This document shows, piece by piece, positions 55,941 to 64,000 of a stretch of DNA of 64,000 nt. Source of the stretch: Pteria penguin (taxonomy: Eukaryota; Mollusca; Bivalvia; Pterioida; Pteriidae); contig CM068582.1 in assembly GCA_035048485.1 (NCBI GenBank), positions 33,214,596 to 33,278,595 of the forward strand, given 5' to 3'. Made by a program: the position numbers and the translations under genes. The notes under the pieces are model-generated. The model was not told where the DNA came from, did no database searches, and saw only the letters and a program-made list of their open reading frames with translations. Numbering within the stretch: the stretch's first letter is position 1; each line of letters opens with the position of its first letter.

Positions 55941-58900
55941 CAGTCTCTAGTTCTAATAACTTTAGCGGAATCAAAGTAGCATTTGAAGCATACTGAAGAT
56001 CAATGCTCCTCCCCTGTAATGTGGCTATGTAGAATGCTGAAGTCAGACCCTGTACAAACTTTCTGTACATTGGCAAATAGGTATCATTTGTCGTTTTGCA
56101 AAAATGAGTAGTATGACAGCCTGAAATATAAATGAGTATATAGATATAGAAATAATTATATGTCATCATATTACTCCATATGATATCTCGTTATCCAGAC
56201 TTTTAAATGATATTCTGGACTGAGACCGATTCCGATCATTTTACACAGATTTGACACCTTCTATACTAGAAGGTTACCTACTTTGACTTCTCCATATATA
56301 AATACATATGGAATTTACACGATTTGACTCTTTCTACTGGGTATATGTGACGGGTGTTGCTAGCAAGCAGGAATGCTCACTCTCCCCGGGCACCTGATCT
56401 CACTCCATCACAGGGGTTCACATATGCTCTTCAAATACACATATTTTGCTGTTTTCCACTTGTTTTTCATTTTCACTGATTTTGTATGTTCTCTGGTTTC
56501 ATGATTTTAGACTTACGGTTTGAATTTATTCATCATCTTTACATCGTCACGTGTTGGGCATAGTTTTATTTCGTAAAACTGCAGTAGAATATTATTATGT
56601 ATTCTTCCTGACTTGCGTAATACCAACCTATCTAAAACACGAGATCTCGGTAGATTTTCCCTCTTCATTTCGGGCTTGACGCCACCAGAAGTGTACGAGT
56701 ACATTCATGATTTAATCAGTAACAATAAATCCATTTGGATTTTTATGCAAGACTCTAGTCTGAAACGCATCGCCAAATGCATGGGATCTATGACTAATGT
56801 GTTGCAAGAACTAGACTCGATTAACGAGGAAAATGCAGAACCAAGCAAACTATCAATGTACATTTTCGATGTCAAAGAGTTGATTGAAAAGTGCATACTA
56901 ATGCTTGGACAAGCTAACGTCTCTTGCTTGTATAGGAGAAGATAGAATTTTTTCGCTGATGCAATGCACCAAGAAAGCAAAGAATTTTTTATGGAAAACT
57001 AAACAGATATCCAAAGGCGGGGTACAGCTGTTTGGTACGAATTTTTACTCGGTGTTGGACAGAAAAGCCAAAGGTAAAAAGAAGGCCATAGAGATATCCA
57101 AGGATTTCAAAGGAAATACATTAGTGATGAAAATGCGAGAAAAGACAAATAGATATTCAATCTCGATTTGTTGGAAATGTTTGAAAAACAGGCCGTGGAG
57201 ATTGTGAATCCCCCTTTAATTAAGACCCAAAAAATCGATACTACAATACTTTATCTGTACATTAGAAACAACGGGTTTCAAAGACTAATATTCAATCAAA
57301 ATCACTAAACAAATTTATCGAGAACAAATGCTTACAAATCGTAAAACATAACGAAACAAAAAGACTTGATAAGAGCAGTCGATCTAAAGGATGCATGTTT
57401 TTGTATTCCAGTTCTTGAGGAACATTAAACGTATTGAAAACGGTTTGAAAAGCTTATAAGTGCCCGGGAAATGAAGGCAGTAGAGATAGCCGTAAAATCA
57501 ACAACCAAAGACAAATAGAAAATACATGTATATGTGAAAATAGACAGTGTGACGGCTGTCAGATATCTAAACAAGATTGGAGGATCAAAGCCTTGATATA
57601 ATTGTAGAATATTTTGGGATTACTGTTCCAAAAAAGAGATAATACTGACAACAGAAGAACATCTTCATGAAATTCTCAATTAAACCAAAACATATTCAGA
57701 CAAATAAATATATTAATAGGACCAATTAACCTAGACCTGTTTGCAAAGAGGATGAATACTCAAGTGGAGAATTTCATCACCTGGGAACAGGACCTCCTAC
57801 CAAAAACATGAAAACATGGAAGGGGGAAAATGCATGTTTCCCCCATTTTGTCTAATACCCAGATTCTTAGCCAACCTACGGAGGGAAAAAGCTCTGATTG
57901 TAATTTTAACACCGGTATGGCAAAGTCAGCCATTTTACCCATCTCTGCTAGAAATGTCAATAGAGAATCCATTACTGTTGCCACCACAAAAGGACTTATT
58001 GCAGTCTCAATAAAGGAATTTCCAGCCACTTATTCTGAAATAAGTGCTATGGAAAATATCAGGAGATCCAAAGAAGTTCAAGAACTTTCAGGGAAAATTT
58101 CAGAACTGTTACTCTGAGCATGAAGAAAAGATACGCAAGCACTTTACAGTAGCTGCTGGTGACAGTGGCCTAGTTGGTGTAGTGCGAGGCAAATTGGTCC
58201 ATTTCCAGTCTATTCGCAGGATTTAGCTAATTTCTTCTCTTATTTATATAATCTCGAATACGAGTACAGAACAATAGATAATTCAGAACAATAGATAATT
58301 ACAGATTAGCTATACCAGTCGTACACCAAGGAATAAGTGGGTGGGGAATGCGTCAAACATAACTGATAAGACAAAATGTGACAGGTATCATTAACACTAG
58401 AACATCATTACCCGGAAATAAAGAGACCTGGGAAAAGAGGCCTGGAAAAATTTTATTAGTAAAACTCAAAATAAATATAATAATGTATTCTCCCTGATTT
58501 CTGATAATACCAACATATATAAAACACGAAATCTCACGAGGACTTCCTTCTGACTAGAGACTGAAAATTGACAATTTAAGGAAATAAATGATCTAAAGAT
58601 TAAACAATATATATTATAAGTACATTTTTAATATCGGAAAATGCAATAAATATTAACTATGTAGAGAACACCATAAACATAGAAGAGTCTAAAATCCTCT
58701 TTTTTCTAAATTTTCCTGAAGTAAAATCTAATGTCATATTTTTTCTCTACACTAATTCCTTGAAAAATGCATGTAGGTTGTCTCCGACTATATCACTACA
58801 TCACACAAAAATGTAACGATCATTTCGATACAGACACAACCTACACAACATAAATCTTGATTTGTAGATATACGTATATAATGTACCAGTTCGACTTAGA

Positions 58901-61384
58901 TAAAATGATGTATTACAAGATCAACATCAATGTATATTGCTTAGTTGATGTATTCACTATTTGGAAATTTATTATTCATAAGATCACTGGGTTATACAGA
59001 AAATGCTATAAGAAATTCTGTGTACACATTACACTGCTGTTTCAGTAGTTTCTCTACTTCTGTTAAAGGGAAATCATGTTTCAAGAAATATATGAGTATG
59101 TGTCCATTAAATCAGAAAGTCATGTTAATCATACTGATTAGAAAGCAAACACGAATATAAAAAGTCAACATGCATCTAATAATAAAAAACAATAACAGAG
59201 TTTGCTGATATCGTATTTTTCTATCAAATATTCCGATCGTATTAGGGTATCATCTCAAGGATATATCACATCAGCGTACAACATTCTGGTATCAAATATT
59301 TCGTCCACTCATTAAGTACTCTGTATCAATTCAATTATCTTATCACATATCTTTCCATAATATAACCATGTTTACTATACAGTGTGAATCTTAATTAAAA
59401 AAAAATCGAATCATAGCCCACACTTATTTATATGGCAGAATTGATATTTGAGTGGAGTTGATGTGGTATACTTTACGCTAATCATGATTACACTTCACTT
59501 TACTTTTTTCAAATGATACACAGAAGCCACAGATCATGCTAAACAACCACTTAAAATACGTATTGAAAACTTCTACGTTCACCGTTCTACACTAAAATAA
59601 TTATATATAAATATCATTTTGAGTAAATTCCCAAACATCAATTTATAAACATATTAACTTTATTTCACGATAAGCATTTATTTGAAGATATTTCTTAATT
59701 CGAGAATAACCTGTGACTTAATACGAATTTTTATAATATATTTAAGGCAAACTGTGAAAGTAAAATATTTTTAACTACTTGCCTTCCCATGCAACCGGAT
59801 CCAATATATCACAGTGACCAAAATTCTAGGGAGGAAAAAAGTAAACAATTATGCCTGCAATTCTAATGAATCGATAAAATAATAATAAATACAAGGTCAC
59901 AATGATCGAAAGCTAAGGGTGCAATATTAAATCGGCTTACAAAAAAGTAATATACATATACTCTTGATGCCTGAGGCCATATAGAATTCAAACTACAGCA
60001 ATAATCCGTACACTTTCATGAACTGCGAAGCTTTCAATTCAATGAAAATAAACAAAACATTTATTCCTGATATTTCCATTTTATATTCTTAGTAATATAT
60101 GTAGTAGTGTAAATGATTGCTCTAGTGACGTCTATTCTACAAACATCTTGCTAGTTTATATTCTGAAAACAGTCCATGTCGAAATATTCCGTATCATCAG
60201 TCTTGTAACATTTGACCATATTGTTCATTTCGGATTCATATGTTAGATCACATTGAATCGAGTGATTGATTTACATTGAATAAGTTGTTTGATTATTAAT
60301 TCTGCTTTGACGTCATACTAAGATTATCGCAGTTATATGATAAGGATGTCTGTCGTCTGATGCAGTGCACTGAATTTCAGACTTTTGCGACAGACCCGGC
60401 CGAAGCCGTGAAAGATCTTCAATGCAATCCTGTAATGCAAGTATAACAAATATCAATATATCGAAGTGGTCACCTGAAAAGAGGATACAAATAGCTTCAG
60501 AACATTATAAGAATCCTCTTTTAACCGGCAACATTTGTTGTGTTCCAAGAAATTAGACATGTGACGTTGTATCAATGTATCGTTATTATCAATGTAGATA
60601 TTTTGACGTTCATTCGTATTTTACGAGCGTAACAGTTGAAAGAAACTTACTGCAACATTCATCATCACTCTCGGGCAAGTCCAGATATCATAGAATGCCT
60701 TGTAATCCATACCTTTGATCGCACAAGGGATCTCACCTTCCTCTGAAAGCTGTGTACCATACATTAGAGATGGTAGTGTCATGTTTATTTTGTCTTTCAC
60801 ATCAATACTAGCTGGCTCCAGGAAAATGCTCGACTGTAAATGTAACATTCTTTTAATCTAGAAGTTTTGCAATTTACTTTTTGACGTTGAAACTCAAAAA
60901 TACTCAATTGACTGCATCGATTCGGGATTAGAAATATAAACCTAATAAAGCGCTTGTCAAATGATGGATTCATATCATATAATAATGGGATTTTTAAAGA
61001 GAGAGAGAGAGAAAGAGAGAGAGACATAAGTTGTCGAAATGCGCATCTGGTGCACAAAATTATAAGGTATAGATAAGAAGTCCTCCAAAGGGAAGTAAAA
61101 AGGAACACAAACACTCTGTATTGCAAATGTACTTGTCATCTAAAAATTGCTTGATAAAGGTTTTGAGGCCGAAAATTTGCAATACAGAGTGTTTGTGTTC
61201 CTTTACTATATATATAAATAAAATATATCTGTATTGTTTTAAAATCATGATTACTTACAGTAAAATTATATTTATTTTCTCTTATCATTCTCAGCGTGGT
61301 ATCACATCCAGAAGAGTGACACATAAGACCCGTTGTATTGAAGGATGGTGTTGCTAATGTACGGTTTTTAAAATAGTTTTCAAT
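55927..61384 (-). CDS. Alpha/beta-hydrolase, chlorophyllase-like (last four exons; 5' part beyond right edge or unrecognised)
   Basis: Exons: 61384-61259 (126 nt), 60833-60651 (183), 59825-59783 (43), 56120-55927 (194, with TGA). The joined frame is open for 181 residues. Exon one carries the nucleophile-elbow-like GLMCHSSGCDTTLRMI, with Ser as candidate nucleophile; the usual leading Gly of GHSxG is Cys. Exon two has a strand-acid element FLEPASIDV, LMYGTQLSEEGEIPCA and FYDIWTCPRVMMNVA. Exon three has NFGHCDILDP, the likely catalytic His loop. The last exon has CHTTHFCK and YRKFVQGLTSAFYIATLQG. This order (Ser elbow, acid, GHxD near the end) is that of chlorophyllase/PAF-acetylhydrolase-like hydrolases. 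Substrate is unknown, and chlorophyll is not implied in an animal. The intron between exons three and four uses a GC donor (AAG|GCAAGT). Earlier exons were not recognised up to base 64,000. Confidence 0.72.
56180..56540 (+). repeat. Long dispersed repeat
   Basis: Plus-strand copy of the 400-bp family: gaccgattccgatcatttta, gggtgttgctagcaagcag, gcacctgatctcactccatc. It lies immediately left of the DIRS-like remnant in the same intron. Confidence 0.62.
56589..58535 (+). mobile_element. Broken DIRS/Ngaro-like (tyrosine-recombinase) retroelement
   Basis: Pieces in order on the plus strand: a gag-like frame (IWIFMQDSSLKRIAKCMGS, VKELIEKCILMLGQANVSCL) with a frameshift near 56940; LDRKAKGKKKAIEISKD (~57060); an RT fragment IRAVDLKDACFCIPVLEEH (~57370); an RNase H-like SVTAVRYLNKIGGSKAL (~57550); GPINLDLFAKRMNTQ (~57720); PPFCLIPRFLANLRREKA (~57840); YSEHEEKIRKHF (~58110); and a recombinase-like YRLAIPVVHQGISGWGM (~58300). 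Much of the RT is deleted and many frames are broken. A ~60-bp sequence at 56589-56648 is repeated directly at 58476-58535. It is antisense in the last intron of the hydrolase gene. Confidence 0.72.
58560..59780. other. Intron sequence of the hydrolase gene, nothing recognised
   Basis: Short frames without family resemblance or conserved borders. No repeat recognised. Confidence 0.5.
60285..60440 (-). mobile_element. Degenerate SINE fragment, family 1-like
   Basis: Shares gtctgatgcagtgcactga, gcgacagacccggccgaag and gtgaaagatctt-type text with the family 1 body. The head is missing. It lies in an intron of the hydrolase gene. Confidence 0.45.
61024..61075. repeat. Dispersed repeat, 3' part only
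   Basis: gacataagttgtcgaaatgc and ctggtgcacaaaattataag directly follow a (ga)n run (60998-61023), so the upstream half is replaced by microsatellite. Confidence 0.55.
61099..61204. repeat. Inverted repeat with 30-bp perfect arms
   Basis: Left arm 61099-61128 (aaaggaacacaaacactctg...) and right arm 61175-61204 are exact complements around a 46-bp loop. It lies 55 bp from a hydrolase exon (61259), inside the intron. Confidence 0.85.
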
Positions 61385-61599
61385 CTGCAAAATATCATGC
61401 AAAGCTACCTTTAACAGTAACTGAGTTTTTCAAAATTTTGAAGGTACAATGACAGAGTAGACTCAGAAACAAGATTAATAATTAAAATTTGAGTGCTATG
61501 TTTAAATTAAAACAAAATATTAATAGGTGTTTTGCATATGTTTAAGAAGCTCGTACTATTACTGCAGGAGTATTTGTGTTACCGGTGTAAAATTAAAAA

Positions 61600-62700
61600 G
61601 TAACCCCCGTTGAAGTCTAGCCCATGTGTCAGTTTTCAACGGTCTAAGGGTCGATTTTTAACAGTGAAAATTAACTCGGTCTGTTATGTAATGACTCCAT
61701 CCACGCGTGAAAAAGTGACACTCGCGTGAAAATGAGACCCACGTTGGAAATTGACCCGCATTAGTGGCTCATATTTTAACGTTAAAAATGACCCATGTAA
61801 ATAATGCTCCCTTGTACTATTAAAATGCAATTCATACTGTGTACTTCCTGTTTGCAAACAGGTCATGTACAGAATGGTCTAAATTTTACGTTGGAAAATG
61901 ACATCTTATGTAGAGTATTACGCAAATTTTGATCTCATTAGACGTATTGTTTCAGAAAACTAATGTTTCAAAGGAGTCATATTTCAACATTAATTAATGA
62001 CTCCATATGCAAAAAGCATGATCTCCGGTTTATAATATAGCGTGACTATTAGATTATTCGATAGCCAGTAAAATAACTTTTACAATTGGGAATCAGAGGC
62101 AGGGTCAAATTTCAACATTAAAAAACGACCCCATGTCGAGAAAATCTCCGTACATGTATTTCAATTCACGTATTAAGCTAAGTACACTTTAGGGTTTTGT
62201 TGAATAAAGCGTGCGGAGACATTGTAAGGCAATATGAGAGAGGGGACGTATTTTAACAATAACTAACGAACCCATTTTAGAAAGCTCCTGTTTATAATAT
62301 AGTGTGACTATTATATTATTCGACAGTAAGTAAATTGAACTTCGAACTGGTCATTAGAAGTAGGGTCTGATTTCGACATTAAAAACGACGCCATGTCGCA
62401 AAAATCTCCTAATTACCATACAAGTATTTAGCTAAGCCTGTTTTTGTTAAATACAGAGGAATATTTTGCGGAGACAATACAAGGACAGTAGCTGGGAAGA
62501 TGGTGTTAATATTTCAACATTAATTAATGACTCCGTTTGAAAAAAATTTCGAGCGATTTTTAACACAGGGTGGCTATTCGATAGTAAGTTAAATGACCTT
62601 GAAAACTGGTCATTTGAGGTAGGGTGATATTTTAACGAACCCACGTCGCGAAAATTTCGTTTTTACGATACATATACTTTGCTAGATACACATTCTGCTT
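61600..62700. repeat. Degenerate ~270-bp tandem repeat
   Basis: Three clear units near 61970, 62245 and 62505 share atttcaacattaattaatga, gtttataatatag-gtgacta, ttattcgata-cagtaa, gaactggtcat and ccatgtcg-gaaaatctcc. A looser stretch at 61600-61800 shares taacgttaaaaatgaccc-type text. No coding frame. Confidence 0.62.
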
Positions 62701-63106
62701 GGTAATATTTGAACGTTAAGAAAGGATAACTTTAATAGCTTATAAAATGTCTTTGCTCAGGATATATCTGGAGCAATCAATGCATGTAGATTAATTATAC
62801 GGTAGTAGATTCGTCCCTTGTATTTTCTTTCGTCATTTATGAAACTTGATACAATTATATACTTTTTACATGGTAAATATGCTGTATTATACCCCTATAA
62901 AAAGTGTTTAATATATTCTATAGAAAAAAGTCTAACTACAGTTGATATCAAGCGGTCAAAGGAATTGTTAGAAAATTCGGCCTCTGACAAGTGTTTGTCA
63001 TTCAAGTCAAACTGATAATCTGTTGCTCTCAATCCCAGTCTATAACTGTATGATATTCACAAGAAAATCGTATATTGAAGAGATGTGAAGATATATGTGT
63101 GTATAT

Positions 63107-63400
63107 ATGCCAAGTTCGATTCCCGCCCTGGTCATACCGGTTTTCTGTCTTTCGGATGAAGTTATGAAAACCGATGCCCCGTGTCACAGTAAGCATGGCT
63201 TGTAATAGATTTCTTCACTGCTTCGGGATAAATCCGTTGCAAAGGTATGATTTTCCATGCAATGCAGCAGGCATCTTCGCTAACCAAGTCTCTAACTCGA
63301 TCCTCACTTCTCCCAGCAACCTTGGCTAGTGAAGATGTGCATCAGGCAGATAATGTAACCAAATACGTGCTATAAACGTGTAGCGATGTTAAACAAAAAC
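63107..63400 (+). mobile_element. Degenerate SINE, family 1-like, with internal extra sequence
   Basis: Begins at the B box (gttcgattcccgccctggtc) and keeps the body text (tctttcggatgaa, ccccgtgtcaca, cactgcttcggg, ccgttgcaaagg). About 60 bp of extra sequence precedes gcatcaggcagata, and it ends in gatgttaaacaaaaac next to a zinc-knuckle frame. Confidence 0.5.
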
Positions 63401-63534
63401 CGTGCTATCGTTGTACCAGAACAAATCATATTCCTAGCGAATGCCGTTTTAAGAAGATCTGCCACAAGTGCAACAAAAAGGAGCATATTCAAAAGGTATG
63501 CAGGTGCATAATGATAATTTTTCAAAAAAGATAA
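63376..63534 (+). pseudogene. Gag-type zinc-knuckle fragment
   Basis: A short frame with two CCHC-like knuckles: CYRCTRTNHIPSEC and CHKCNKKEHIQKVC. These are typical of the nucleocapsid part of Ty3/gypsy-like retroelements. It opens after a stop at 63373 and ends with TAA at 63534, with no protease or RT recognised after it before the window ends. The upstream residues come from the SINE-like sequence. Confidence 0.6.
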
Positions 63535-64000
63535 TTTGGAAACAGCACACGTTACCCAAAAAGTCCGGTAACCGACTAAAAGTGCAACAGTGTCACCGAT
63601 CCTGATTTTTTTCGGTGGGAGTAAATTGTTTGTATCGAAGTATGATCTGTCATTTTAGAAATCCCAGTAACGTTCGCATTAAAGTACCTGTAAAAGTATG
63701 TTTAAACTCGATGTAAATCGAACTTGTTTTGTAGTTATAACCAGGTTCATATTTACTAGATTGTACTTATTTTCTCGGAATTCATATTAAACGGAGTTAA
63801 TGTTGTTCTTTTTGTTTTAATTCAGGGTTTCGCATATGAAATGTTTGTGAAGACATTATGAAGACAATCACAGATCACGCTAATTTATAAATAATAATAT
63901 ACGTATACTTGACATCATGCATCAACAATTTGTTATCCAAATCAAATCAATCAAGTAGTAAACGTTACTACACTATGACTAAGTGGTGCATGCCTTACAA

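Overview
The window reads as nuclear DNA of an intron-rich, AT-rich invertebrate, most likely a bivalve mollusc. The genes have short exons with GT-AG borders and long introns. The repeats (tRNA-derived SINEs, a dispersed element with the core cgaaatgcgcatctggtgca, a Penelope-like RT, a DIRS-like element and Tc1) are of kinds common in bivalve genomes as I remember them. The clade is therefore an inference from repeat style and gene family, not proven. No bacterial operons, rRNA, CRISPR or free-standing tRNA genes were seen.

Left third (1-34.4 kb): two head-to-tail copies of a ceramide-kinase-like lipid kinase gene on the minus strand. Copy A (first coding exon at 12,507, running off the left edge) and copy B (33,110 down to a stop at 17,897) share six exons of identical length (76, 216, 129, 64, 134 and 75 nt) and identical phases. 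They also share two minisatellites in equivalent introns and a conserved block about 1.4 kb upstream that may hold the promoter and a non-coding first exon. Copy B continues with seven-phase-consistent downstream exons, but an exon for the conserved middle of the C-terminal half could not be found. The introns hold a decayed reverse transcriptase, a foldback element, SINEs and several tandem arrays (34 bp x 27, 39 bp x 11).

Middle (34.4-43.9 kb): a gene-poor stretch of dispersed repeats, microsatellites and poly-T.

Right-centre (43.96-53.86 kb): an 11-exon plus-strand gene assembled by splice sites and phase. It encodes a 474-residue type I membrane protein with a signal peptide, three tandem copies of an extracellular repeat I cannot name, a Thr-rich stalk, one membrane helix and a short charged tail. 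Its introns contain Tc1 and RT remnants and a 44-bp perfect palindrome.

Right end (55.9-64 kb): the last four exons of a minus-strand alpha/beta-hydrolase (chlorophyllase-like) gene, with a GC-AG intron and a 44-bp minisatellite that runs through its stop codon. A broken DIRS-like retroelement sits antisense in its last intron. The far right holds a degenerate tandem repeat, a SINE and a gag-type zinc-knuckle fragment.
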